Assembly (NCBI GenBank): GCA_046046915.1
Contig: JBJOIT010000002.1
Coordinates: 66,451 to 130,450, forward strand
DNA: 64,000 bases
Direction: 5' to 3'
Source: JBEEJZ01 sp046046915
GTDB lineage: Bacteria; Pseudomonadota; Gammaproteobacteria; Burkholderiales; Burkholderiaceae_C
The position numbers were made by a program, and so were the translations under genes. Shown here piece after piece: positions 18,199 to 26,060 of this stretch (position 1 is the first letter of the stretch; each line of letters begins with the position of its first letter). The notes beneath the pieces were generated by a model. That model was given only the letters and a program-made list of their open reading frames with translations. It did no database searches and was not told where the DNA came from.

Positions 18199-19677
18199 AT
18201 GAGTGAAACTGCAGAAGCCATCCGCGGCGATGCCTTTGTCGAAGTCAGCTACGACGATGCGATTCCCAACAACGTGAACCTGTCGGAAGACCGCCAGCTG
18301 CTGCGCGCCCTGGAGTCCTGGCACCCTGAGTACCTGGAATGGTGGAAGGAAATGGGTCCCGAGGGCTTTCAGAACGCAGATGTGTACCTGCGTACGGCCG
18401 TGGGCGTGGACCCCAGCGGCTGGGCCAAGTTTGGCCATGTGAAGATGCCCGACTACCGCTGGGGTATCTTGTTGGCACCCAAAGAAGAAGGCCGCACCAT
18501 TCCCTGTGGCCGCCACAAGGGCGAGCCTGCCTGGCAAGAAGTGCCCGGCGAATACCGCGCCCTGTTGCGCAAGCTGATCGTGGTGCAGGGCGACACCGAG
18601 CCGGCATCGGTGGAGCAGCAGCGTTGGCTCGGGGCCACGGCACCTTCGCTATATGACATGCGCAACCTATTTCAGGTGAACGTTGAAGAAGGCCGCCATC
18701 TATGGGCCATGGTGTACCTGCTGGTCAAGTACTTTGGCAAAGATGGCCGCGAAGAAGCCCAGGCCCTGCTGGAGCGCCGTTCAGGGCACGAGGACACGCC
18801 ACGCATTCTGGGCGCCTTCAACGAGCATACGCCGGACTGGCTGTCGTTCTTCATGTTCACCTACTTCACCGACCGTGACGGCAAGATGCAACTGGCCGCG
18901 CTGGCGCAGTCGGGTTTCGATCCCTTGTCACGCTCATGCCGTTTCATGCTGACCGAAGAGGCGCACCACCTGTTTGTGGGCGAGACTGGCGTGGGCCGCA
19001 CGATCGAGGCCACCTGCAACGCCATGAAGGCTGCTGGCATCACCGACCCCTACGACACGGCGCGCATCCGTGCCCTGGGCGTCGTGGATTTGCCCACGCT
19101 GCAGAAGAAGGCCAACTTTCACATGTCCGTGACACGCGACCTGTTTGGGTCCGAGGTCTCGTCCAATGCGGCCGATGCCTTTAGCTCGGGTCTCAAAGGT
19201 CGTTTCAATGAAACCGGCCTTCAGGACGACCATCAGCTGGAAAACAGCACCTATGACGTGCTCTGCGTGAAAGACGGTCAGTTCTTCACCGAACAAGTGC
19301 CGGCTCTGCGCGCCATCAACGCGCGCCTGCTGGACGACTACATCGCCGACTGCCAGGGCGGCATCGATCGCTGGAACAAGGTGATCGAGAAGTCGGGCAT
19401 CAACTTCCGGTTCAGCCAGCCCCACAAGGGCTTTAACCGCAAAATCGGTGAATTCGGCAAGACCCGCATCAGCCCGGACGGCCGCATCGTCAGCCAGGCC
19501 GAGTGGGATGCCAACGTGGGTGACTGGCTGGTGGACGACGCCGACCACGCTTTCATCCAGTCGCTGATGAAACCTTGTTTTGAGCCCGGCAAGTATGCTG
19601 CCTGGATCGCGCCACCCCGTGTGGGCATTAACAACCAGCCGGTGGACTTCGAGTACGTGCGCATCGAGCACTCTTGA
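18199..19677 (+). CDS. boxB: Benzoyl-CoA 2,3-epoxidase oxygenase subunit BoxB
   Basis: A 492-residue diiron oxygenase subunit that, with the reductase BoxA, epoxidises benzoyl-CoA in the aerobic hybrid benzoate pathway. Diiron-type Glu/His motifs are VNVEEGRHLWAMV and MLTEEAHHLFVGET; NVNLSEDRQLLRALE and GHVKMPDYRWGILLAPKEEG are BoxB-typical. ATG 18199 has a GGAGACC ribosome site. The gene is alone: neither boxA, boxC nor a benzoate-CoA ligase is within the window, and a hairpin and a decayed restriction locus follow. Partners must be elsewhere if the protein is active. Confidence 0.9.
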   Translation: MSETAEAIRGDAFVEVSYDDAIPNNVNLSEDRQLLRALESWHPEYLEWWKEMGPEGFQNADVYLRTAVGVDPSGWAKFGHVKMPDYRWGILLAPKEEGRTIPCGRHKGEPAWQEVPGEYRALLRKLIVVQGDTEPASVEQQRWLGATAPSLYDMRNLFQVNVEEGRHLWAMVYLLVKYFGKDGREEAQALLERRSGHEDTPRILGAFNEHTPDWLSFFMFTYFTDRDGKMQLAALAQSGFDPLSRSCRFMLTEEAHHLFVGETGVGRTIEATCNAMKAAGITDPYDTARIRALGVVDLPTLQKKANFHMSVTRDLFGSEVSSNAADAFSSGLKGRFNETGLQDDHQLENSTYDVLCVKDGQFFTEQVPALRAINARLLDDYIADCQGGIDRWNKVIEKSGINFRFSQPHKGFNRKIGEFGKTRISPDGRIVSQAEWDANVGDWLVDDADHAFIQSLMKPCFEPGKYAAWIAPPRVGINNQPVDFEYVRIEHS

Positions 19678-19692
19678 TTGGCGAGTGACGGA

Positions 19693-19714
19693 GACCGGCC
19701 CACAGAGGCCGGTC
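19693..19714 (+). terminator. Hairpin after boxB, probable terminator
   Basis: A perfect eight-pair stem GACCGGCC/GGCCGGTC with a six-base loop, 16 bases after the boxB stop, followed by only a short ATTT. It suggests boxB ends its own transcript. Confidence 0.55.
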
Positions 19715-19751
19715 ATTTGGCGGATAGGTCAGAGCTGCGTAATGCCCTCCA

Positions 19752-19957
19752 TCAGACCTGCCCGCCCACTCCTTTGAACTTTTCCACAAACGCCTCAATT
19801 TTCTGAAAGACGGTTTGCTTCTTCTTCAGATACTGCGGGTTCAAGGGGCTCAGCTGTCTTTGACTTGCCAATCTTTGGTGTACTGGTCCAAAACAATGAA
19901 GTTTTTGGACTCCGCAATGGTTTTGTAGTCGATCACTCCCTGGCGCTCCCCATTTAT
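19752..19957 (-). pseudogene. hsdR remnant: both ends of a type I restriction subunit joined by an internal deletion
   Basis: Two protein pieces remain in different frames. The first (about 19957-19850) reads VIDYKTIAESKNFIVLDQYT, matching the extreme N-terminus of EcoR124-type HsdR (IAESNNFIVLDKY), and soon meets a stop. The second (about 19856-19752) reads QLSPLNPQYLKKKQTVFQKI then EAFVEKFKGVGGQV and a stop, which looks like an HsdR C-terminus. The roughly 1000 codons normally between, including motor and nuclease domains, are gone. No good start codon is in the first frame; the only ATG here (19953) opens a six-codon frame. Not functional. Confidence 0.72.
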
Positions 19958-20805
19958 TTTTTGCTCCTGTCTTGACTGATCTGCCGCAGCTGCTTGGCGT
20001 TTTGCGGGCTCACCAGCTTTTTGCCCGTTTCGGCCTCCAACTTGAGCCGAGCCTGCCTGGCCACGCCGCCGCCGCGCTTGGCCACGGATTCGTGCTCGTC
20101 CAACGTTTGCGGCTGAGCGGCTTCAGAAATTTCTTTGGTTGACAGCTCGGCCAGCATGCTCATGATCAACTCTTTGTTGGTCATGTTGTCGCGCAGGTTT
20201 TCCTTCTTCAAGCCCTTGTGCTGCTTGTATTCCTTGGCGGTTTTGTCGGCCCAGGTTTTGTAGATTACGTCGGTCAAAAAGGCGAATTGCGGGCCTTCTT
20301 GCAAGCCGTGCTTTTTCCACTCGTCGGTCAACTCTTTGCGAATCTCTATGCTCTTGAGCCGCTGGTTGATCCAGTTGTCTGAGTAGCCCAGGCGTTTGTA
20401 GTCACGCATGGCCTGCTCGATGCTGAGTTCGGGGTCTTGCAGCTGGTCCAGGCGCTGGCTGCCCACCTCGGCCAGCCACAGCTTGAAAGGTTCGGCCCGC
20501 TTGCTGGGGATGGACTGGATGAGCCGCAAGATTTGCTCGGTGTCCGCTACATCGGTCAGGTATTTTTTGCCGTCGGCGGCGGGCAATTTCAGTTGGTTAG
20601 TGGCACTAACCAACTGACTGCCTTCGGCGATCAGCTTGTTCTTCAGCCATTTCCAGTAGTTGCGCACCTTTTTGTAGTCGGGCTGGTCGGTCAGCACGGC
20701 CACCACATCCAGCACCGAAAACCACCATTTTTCCGCCTCGGCATCCCACTCGCTGCGAATCTGCTGCGACTCGAACAGTTTGACTTTACTGTCCGAATCG
20801 CTCAT
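19954..20805 (-). CDS. BRO-N domain protein (phage antirepressor/DinD-like), companion of a type I R-M locus
   Basis: A 283-residue intact protein. Residues about 5-110 form a BRO-N type domain (VKLFESQQIRSEWDAEAEKW, DVVAVLTDQPDYKKVRNYWK, KYLTDVADTEQILRLIQSIP), seen in phage antirepressors and in genes often placed beside type I restriction loci. The rest is helical and basic (KTWADKTAKEYKQHKGLKKE, LSTKEISEAAQPQTLDEHES, RQARLKLEAETGKKLVSPQN), like DinD C-termini. Its ATG overlaps the stop of the hsdM/hsdS fusion (ATGA), so translation is coupled. It is the only undamaged gene in the locus. Molecular role unknown. Confidence 0.75.
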   Translation of the reverse strand: MSDSDSKVKLFESQQIRSEWDAEAEKWWFSVLDVVAVLTDQPDYKKVRNYWKWLKNKLIAEGSQLVSATNQLKLPAADGKKYLTDVADTEQILRLIQSIPSKRAEPFKLWLAEVGSQRLDQLQDPELSIEQAMRDYKRLGYSDNWINQRLKSIEIRKELTDEWKKHGLQEGPQFAFLTDVIYKTWADKTAKEYKQHKGLKKENLRDNMTNKELIMSMLAELSTKEISEAAQPQTLDEHESVAKRGGGVARQARLKLEAETGKKLVSPQNAKQLRQISQDRSKK

Positions 20806-21230
20806 GCCACCACCTCCTGCGGTTTGGAAAAGCTCAATAGCAAATCTTGGTAATGCGCGTATTGTTTTTGCCGCAACTCAATTTCGCGGGGCAAGCCTTC
20901 GGTGATGGAGTCGGTCAGCGCATCGAATTTGTCGAGGATGGCCGTGGCGACGACCTGCGCAAACAGCTGACTGGGGCAGATGAAGTAACCCTTGGTTTTG
21001 ATGGCGTCGTCCCGGATTTCGGGCGTGATGACCACGTCGTTGAGCACGGCGTAATCGATGCTGTCGTCACCGCCTTCGATGTAGGCCGCAAAGTTCTCGC
21101 TGATGAAGCGGTAGAACAAGGTGCCCAGCACGTATTGCTTGAAGTCCCAGCCATCGACGGCGCCACGGACATCATTGGCAATTTTCCAGATCTTGCTTTG
21201 CAGTTCTGCGCGTTGTTGTTGGCTGGTCAT
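20802..21230 (-). pseudogene. hsdM-hsdS remnant: N-terminus of the methylase fused to the C-terminal tail of the specificity subunit
   Basis: The 142-codon open frame starts like a type IC HsdM (MTSQQQRAELQSKIWKIAND, VDGWDFKQYVLGTLFYRFIS, DDAIKTKGYFICPSQLF) for about 95 residues. It then becomes the end of an HsdS (ILDKFDALTDSITEGLPREI, RQKQYAHYQDLLLSFSKP). All methyltransferase motifs (NPPF and the SAM site) and both target-recognition domains are missing, so it cannot methylate DNA. The junction near 20945 is in frame, which kept the ATGA coupling to the BRO-N gene. An in-frame deletion across hsdM and hsdS is the simplest origin. Confidence 0.78.
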
Positions 21231-21282
21231 GTTTTTGTTCCTGTTTCTGTAGCTTGTTGGTGATCAACGCAGAGCCTGCAAT

Positions 21283-21297
21283 CTATCAGTTTGATAG
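21283..21297. repeat. Perfect 6-bp inverted repeat between hsdM remnant and rluA-like gene
   Basis: CTATCA-GTT-TGATAG, 52 bases upstream of the hsdM remnant start and just past the 3' end of the pseudouridine synthase gene. It could be an operator of the old restriction locus or part of a weak terminator. No T-run supports the latter. Confidence 0.4.
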
Positions 21298-21299
21298 GC

Positions 21300-22217
21300 T
21301 CAGGCGCTCAGGCGCAGCGAGCGTTGACTGCGCCAGCGGTGCGGCTCGCCCGTTATCGGGTCAGTGAACGCGATGTGGCGTGCCAGCAGCTGCAGCGGGC
21401 AGCTGAAATCTTCTGCCTCATCGGGGCCGCGCAGCACCGTGGGGTAGAACTGGTCGCCTTCGATGGGGGTACCTAGGGACGTCATGTGGACCCGAAGTTG
21501 GTGGCGTCTACCGGTCACGGGGCTCAGCTGGTAAAGGGCGTGATCCCCTGCCAGGCGCAGCAGGTCAATATGCGTTTCGCTGTTGGGCTCGCCGGGAACC
21601 TCACGCATGCGAAAGAACTGCTCGTCTTCTTCAATGCGGCTGCAGTGCACGCGGGGAAAGTGGCTGTCGCGCGGGATGGCTGCCACGGCTTCGTAGATTT
21701 TGTGCACCTGTCGGTCTCTGAACAGCGCCTGATAGGCCGAGCGATCCTGGGGGTGCTTGCTGAACAGCACCAGTCCGGCGGTTTCACGGTCGATCCGGTG
21801 CAGGGGCGAGAGCTCGGCGCAACCGGTGCGGCGCTTGAGCCGGACCAGCAGGCTTTGTTGCACGTATTTGCCCGTGGGGGTCACAGGCATGAAATGCGGC
21901 TTGTCTGCAACCAGCAGATGCTCGTTCTCGAATAGGACGGTTTCGTCCTCTGGCAGTTCGGGCTCCTGGCGCAGGTTGCGGTAGTAGTAAAGCCGTTGCC
22001 CGGGGGCGTAGACCTGCTCTGGTCGCACGGCTCTGCCGTCTTCGTGCAGCACTTGCCCCATGGCGATACGCTCGGCCCATTCGGATCGGGACACCACCGG
22101 GAGCCGCTCGGCCAAAAAGTCCAACAGGGTGGGCCATGGTCCCACAGGAAGGGCCACCATGCTGGGACTCACCCCGTTCAGCGTGGCGATGCCAGGGTTG
22201 CGCGGCGGCCTGGCCAT
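21300..22217 (-). CDS. RluA-family RNA pseudouridine synthase
   Basis: A 305-residue protein. The catalytic-Asp motif of the RluA group reads LHRIDRETAGLVLFSK. FENEHLLVADKPHFMPVTPT and SPVTGRRHQLRVHMTSLGTP are the other family blocks. An N-terminal segment with LLDFLAERLPVVSRSEWAER resembles an S4-like RNA-binding region. It isomerises uridine in rRNA or tRNA; the target (RluA-, RluC- or TruC-like) is not resolvable by eye. ATG 22217 is chosen because the longer frame overlaps trmB, whose stop is 16 bases upstream. Probably co-transcribed with trmB and gluQ. Confidence 0.87.
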   Translation of the reverse strand: MARPPRNPGIATLNGVSPSMVALPVGPWPTLLDFLAERLPVVSRSEWAERIAMGQVLHEDGRAVRPEQVYAPGQRLYYYRNLRQEPELPEDETVLFENEHLLVADKPHFMPVTPTGKYVQQSLLVRLKRRTGCAELSPLHRIDRETAGLVLFSKHPQDRSAYQALFRDRQVHKIYEAVAAIPRDSHFPRVHCSRIEEDEQFFRMREVPGEPNSETHIDLLRLAGDHALYQLSPVTGRRHQLRVHMTSLGTPIEGDQFYPTVLRGPDEAEDFSCPLQLLARHIAFTDPITGEPHRWRSQRSLRLSA

Positions 22218-22233
22218 GCGAACGCTGGGTAGG

Positions 22234-22974
22234 TTAGACCCGCTTGAACACCAGATCCCACACACCATGGCCAAGCTTGAGGCCCCGGTTTTCAAACTTG
22301 GTGAGGGGGCGGTAATCGGGTTTGGCGGCGTAGCCGTCGGCGGTGCTGGCGCTGTTGGCCAGCAGCGGCTCTGCACCGATGACTTGCATCATCTGCTGCG
22401 CATAGGGTTGCCAATCGGTGGCGCAATGTAGGTAGCCACCTACTTTCAGGCGCGACGCCAACTTGGCCACCAGAGGGCCTTGAATCAGACGGCGCTTGTT
22501 GTGTTTTTTCTTGTGCCAGGGATCGGGAAAAAAGATATGGATGCCATCCAGGCTGTGCTCGGGCAGCATGTGGTCCAGTACCTCGACCGCGTCGTGGCGC
22601 AGGATGCGGATGTTGTGCAAATCTTGATCACCGATGCGCTTGAGCAGAGCGCCCACGCCGGGCTCGTGCACCTCGCAGCACAGAAAGTTGTCCTCCGGGC
22701 GCACCTTCGCAATGTGTGCCGTGGCTTCACCCATGCCAAAGCCAATTTCCAGAATCAGGGGCGCACTGCGACCAAACGCAGCTGTCGCATCAAGTGCGAT
22801 GGGTGCGTAAGTCAACAGGTTGCTTGGGCCAAACTGTTCGTAGGCCTTGGCCTGGCCTGTGGTGGTGCGTCCAGCCCGTAACACATAGCTTTTGATGGTG
22901 CGCATGAAAGGCACGTCAGACGGTATGGCGTCAGCTTCGGGGAGTGGGGAAGAAGGCAGTTGGGGATCGGTCAT
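22234..22974 (-). CDS. trmB: tRNA (guanine-N7-)-methyltransferase
   Basis: A 246-residue Rossmann methyltransferase forming m7G46 in tRNA. The SAM motif is LILEIGFGMGEATAHIA. The characteristic catalytic block is IFFPDPWHKKKHNKRRLIQG, and KFENRGLKLGHGVWDLVFKR is the TrmB C-terminus. ATG 22974 is selected over a start 25 codons upstream, whose extra sequence is proline-rich and not family-like. Confidence 0.93.
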   Translation of the reverse strand: MTDPQLPSSPLPEADAIPSDVPFMRTIKSYVLRAGRTTTGQAKAYEQFGPSNLLTYAPIALDATAAFGRSAPLILEIGFGMGEATAHIAKVRPEDNFLCCEVHEPGVGALLKRIGDQDLHNIRILRHDAVEVLDHMLPEHSLDGIHIFFPDPWHKKKHNKRRLIQGPLVAKLASRLKVGGYLHCATDWQPYAQQMMQVIGAEPLLANSASTADGYAAKPDYRPLTKFENRGLKLGHGVWDLVFKRV

Positions 22975-23049
22975 GCGCGGTGGGCCAGGGAGTTGGGCGC
23001 AAATTGTAGGGTGGCCATCCGGCGGGCCCTGAACTGGGGTTGGCCTCAC

Positions 23050-23955
23050 TTATGGATGAGCCAGCATCCACTGGGCCGTCCAGCTCGCCAGGGCGTTAGG
23101 CAGGGTGTCGTGTTGCGCCGGTAGCCCCAGTTGTTGAGCGGCCGTATTGAGTGCTTGCATGGGGGCACTCAAGTCGAGTGCGGGCGCACCATGCTGTTTG
23201 CTGAGTTTTTCGCCATCGTCGGCACGTACCAGTGGCGTGTGCAGGTACATGGGTGTGGGCAGGCCCAAAGCGCTCTGCAACAGTATCTGACGAGCGGTGT
23301 TGTCGGTCAGGTCTTCGCCACGCACGACATGGGTCACGCCCTGTGTGGCGTCGTCCACCACTACGGCCAGTTGGTAGGCCCACAGGCCGTCGGCACGGCG
23401 CAGCACAAAATCCCCTACGGTCCGGGCCACGTCTTGCATCTGCGGTCCCAAACGACGGTCAGCCCAATGCACGGTGGCATCCTGCCTCAGATGATGGGCG
23501 ACGGCTGTTAGGTTCAATCGCCAGGCGCGGGCTGGTTTGCCGGCCAGGCCTGCGCGGCAAGTGCCGGGGTAGACCAGTTCGGTGTGACGTTCTCGCGTGC
23601 TGCCGCGCTCAATCCAAGCTTGCTCGATGTCTTTGCGGGCGCAGCCACAAGGGTAAGCCAGGCCCGTGGCGATCAACTGATCCAGGGCCACCTGATACCG
23701 CTCCCCACGATGCGATTGCCACACCGGCGGTAGGTCTGGCGTTAGTCCACAGGCCTGTAGCTGAGACAAGATGACCTGGTCTGCGCCTGGTGCGCAGCGT
23801 GGCGTATCCACGTCTTCGATACGCACCAACCATTGCCCACCGTGTGCCCGTGCATCCAGCCAACTGGCCAAGGCCGCCACTAGTGAGCCCGCATGCAGCG
23901 GCCCGGTGGGGGAGGGGGCAAAGCGACCGATGTAGTTAGATGACTTTGAGTGCAA
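23050..23955 (-). CDS. gluQ: Glutamyl-Q tRNA(Asp) synthetase
   Basis: About 301 residues resembling the catalytic half of GluRS without an anticodon-binding domain. It charges the queuosine of tRNA-Asp with glutamate. The HIGH-like motif is in GRFAPSPTGPLHAGSLVAAL; the KMSKS-like motif is KLSKQHG. CGCARKDIEQAWIERGST and YPGTCRAG supply the zinc ligands. The best start is TTG 23955, 12 codons before the HIGH region, overlapping the upstream oxidoreductase by 20 bases; it lacks well-spaced ribosome pairing, so the start is uncertain. Confidence 0.88.
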   Translation of the reverse strand: MHSKSSNYIGRFAPSPTGPLHAGSLVAALASWLDARAHGGQWLVRIEDVDTPRCAPGADQVILSQLQACGLTPDLPPVWQSHRGERYQVALDQLIATGLAYPCGCARKDIEQAWIERGSTRERHTELVYPGTCRAGLAGKPARAWRLNLTAVAHHLRQDATVHWADRRLGPQMQDVARTVGDFVLRRADGLWAYQLAVVVDDATQGVTHVVRGEDLTDNTARQILLQSALGLPTPMYLHTPLVRADDGEKLSKQHGAPALDLSAPMQALNTAAQQLGLPAQHDTLPNALASWTAQWMLAHP

Positions 23956-24979
23956 GCTCCAGTCCCGATACAAAGGCGTTTTCCACGCGGTGACCCAGGC
24001 ACCAGTCGCCACAGGCGCCGATTTGGGCCTTGGCGTCCCACAGGTGGCTAGCGCCCAGGGGTTGGGTGGTCTGTGCATAGAGCCAGCGCTGGGTATCGAT
24101 GTGCGAGGGCTCGCTGCGGATGCCGGTGACCTCAGAGAACGCGCGCAGCAGTTTGGCCTGCACGCGGTCGGTGTCATCCTGCAGATGCTCCTGCGACCAG
24201 GCGGCGCTGGCTTGCACGGTCCAGCGTTCGATCATGCCGCGCTTGGGCTTGGACGACTCACGCGCCAGCCAGGCGATACGGTGGTGCGTGCTGCGTGCTG
24301 CGTTCCATTGCGGGCCCAGGGTGGTCATGCCTGGTTGCATGGCCTGAGGAAAGGCCAGCATCAGGGTCCAGCAGGGGGCCACCTTGACCTCGGCCATGGC
24401 TTTGACCAAGGCGGGCGCCTTTTTGGAGGTTTTCAGCAAGTCGTGCGATTGCACAGAAGGCATGGCCAGCAGTACGGCATCGAAGCCTGCAAAGACACGG
24501 CTGGTGTCGTCAAGTCCGGTGGTCTGCAATTGCCAGCGTTTGGCGTCCAGGGCGTCGCGCTCGATGCGGGTGACCCGGGTGTTGAGCTCCAAGGCTTGTT
24601 TTTCAGCGAGAGGTTCCGCCCAGGCGCGCACCAGGCCGTTCATGCCCGGCGTGGCCACCCAGTGCGACTCGCGTGCAGGCAAACCGGCTGCTGCGACCAA
24701 GCCCCGTGCATCCAGCACGCGTACCGTGTTGGCGCTCCAGGGTTTGCACACATCTGGCGTGGTGGCAATGGCTTGTGTAAAACGGTCGTCCCGCACGGTG
24801 AAGTACTGGGCGCCGTGATCAAAGGTACCAAACGGGCTGCGCCGGCTGGCCATGCGCCCGCCGGCACTGCCACTTTTCTCGAAAACGGTGACGCGATGAC
24901 CGGCTTGCATGAGCGTGCGCGCGCAACTGATGCCGGCCATGCCGGCGCCAATAACGGCAAAGTGTCGGGTCTGGGTCAT
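23936..24979 (-). CDS. FAD-dependent oxidoreductase, renalase-like amine-oxidase fold
   Basis: A 347-residue flavoprotein. The N-terminal dinucleotide motif is AVIGAGMAGISCARTLMQAG, followed by VTVFEKSGSAGGRMASRRSP and FDHGAQYFTVRD, as in bacterial renalase-like proteins. The C-terminal FAD motif is IGACGDWCLGHRVENAFVSG. Renalase-type enzymes oxidise aberrant dihydro-NAD(P) isomers, but the substrate here is not known. Its end overlaps the start of gluQ by 20 bases on the same strand, so the two are probably one transcript. Confidence 0.82.
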   Translation of the reverse strand: MTQTRHFAVIGAGMAGISCARTLMQAGHRVTVFEKSGSAGGRMASRRSPFGTFDHGAQYFTVRDDRFTQAIATTPDVCKPWSANTVRVLDARGLVAAAGLPARESHWVATPGMNGLVRAWAEPLAEKQALELNTRVTRIERDALDAKRWQLQTTGLDDTSRVFAGFDAVLLAMPSVQSHDLLKTSKKAPALVKAMAEVKVAPCWTLMLAFPQAMQPGMTTLGPQWNAARSTHHRIAWLARESSKPKRGMIERWTVQASAAWSQEHLQDDTDRVQAKLLRAFSEVTGIRSEPSHIDTQRWLYAQTTQPLGASHLWDAKAQIGACGDWCLGHRVENAFVSGLELALKVI

Positions 24980-25012
24980 TGCTTTGTCTCCTGTGGTGTT
25001 GTGTGTTGCACT

Positions 25013-25951
25013 TTACACGCCCCGGTGCTGCAGCAAGGCACTTCGCGTGGCGGGGCTTTGAAGTTGCTGCAGCCACCATTGCAGGGCGCGCCCCTGACCC
25101 TGTGCGCTGGCGCTTCGCCATGCATAACTGACCTGCACCCGGCGCTCGGGCCGGCTGACCTGTTTCACCACCAGATGCCCCACCTCAATATGCCTGCGCG
25201 CCATGCTTTCGGGCAGAAAACCCACGCCCAAGCCACGCAATTGGGCGTCGAGCTTGGCTTGCATGCTGGCCACGGTGAACACGTCTTGCCCGCCCAGCAG
25301 GCCAAAGCTCAGGCCATTGCCGCGCTGGATGGTGTCGGCCACCGCCACGGCACGGTGCTGCCCGATGGTGGCGTCGCTAAGGGGCTCGGGCGCATGTGCC
25401 AAAGGGTGATGTGGCGCCACGGCGAATACAAAGCGCACCATGCCCAGGGTGTCGCCTTGTACCCCTGCGCTGCTGCTGGGTTCGAGTGCCACACCAATTG
25501 CGAGGTCAGCCTGGCCAGTGCTGAGTGCCTGCAAGGTGCCCGACAGCACCTCATCCCGCAGCTTGATGCGGGTGGGGGGCGATAGCGCGTAAAACCCCTC
25601 ACACAGTTCCATGATGGTGTTGGGCGCGATGATGCTGTCCACCGCCACCGTGAGCTGTGATTCCCAGCCTGTAGCGACGCGCTTGACCCGGTTGGCCACG
25701 GCATCAATTTCCCCCAGTAGACGGGCACCTTCACGCAGCAGTTCCAGTCCGGCGGGGGTGGCTTTGGCCTGGCGTGAACTGCGGTCGAACAAGAGCACGT
25801 CCAGGGCGTCTTCGATCTGGCGCACCCGATAAGTGAGGGCGCTGGGCACCACGCCCAACTGCCTAGCGGCGGCGGCAAAACTGCCGGTTTCTGCCACCGC
25901 CTGCAACATGGCCAAGGCATCGGGCGTCAGCGCATCACGAGAATTTTGCAT
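25013..25951 (-). CDS. LysR-family transcriptional regulator
   Basis: A 312-residue LysR protein. The N-terminal winged HTH reads ALAMLQAVAETGSFAAAARQ and VVPSALTYRVRQIEDALDVL, followed by the linker helix and a periplasmic-binding-like effector domain (LTVAVDSIIAPNTIMELCEG). ATG 25951 is chosen; an in-frame TTG seven codons upstream (25972) lies inside the palindrome described next. It is divergent from the pirin gene, which it probably controls. Confidence 0.88.
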   Translation of the reverse strand: MQNSRDALTPDALAMLQAVAETGSFAAAARQLGVVPSALTYRVRQIEDALDVLLFDRSSRQAKATPAGLELLREGARLLGEIDAVANRVKRVATGWESQLTVAVDSIIAPNTIMELCEGFYALSPPTRIKLRDEVLSGTLQALSTGQADLAIGVALEPSSSAGVQGDTLGMVRFVFAVAPHHPLAHAPEPLSDATIGQHRAVAVADTIQRGNGLSFGLLGGQDVFTVASMQAKLDAQLRGLGVGFLPESMARRHIEVGHLVVKQVSRPERRVQVSYAWRSASAQGQGRALQWWLQQLQSPATRSALLQHRGV

Positions 25952-25967
25952 GGATTGATGCTTTTGA

Positions 25968-25981
25968 TTCAATTTATTGAA
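25968..25981. promoter_or_regulatory. Perfect palindrome TTCAAT-TT-ATTGAA between LysR and pirin genes
   Basis: A 14-base perfect dyad containing the T-N11-A pattern of LysR operators, 17 bases upstream of the LysR ATG and about 80 bases upstream of the pirin start. Placement in the divergent gap suits autoregulation and control of pirin and the flavodoxin. Confidence 0.6.
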
Positions 25982-26060
25982 ATGATGCCATCAAATGAGG
26001 TGGATGGAAATGGACCATGCCCGACCTAAAGTTCAGGCTCGGTTCACACAAGAGAATTCC

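Noticed and set aside
19720..21300. Search for insertion-sequence ends or transposase at the collapsed restriction locus
   Set aside because: No terminal inverted repeats, target duplications or transposase fragments were seen; internal deletions explain the structure better.
23990..25585. 531-codon plus-strand open frame
   Set aside because: Lies antisense to the renalase-like and LysR genes; composition is the His/Gly/Gln-rich shadow typical of high-GC antisense frames and no family is recognisable.
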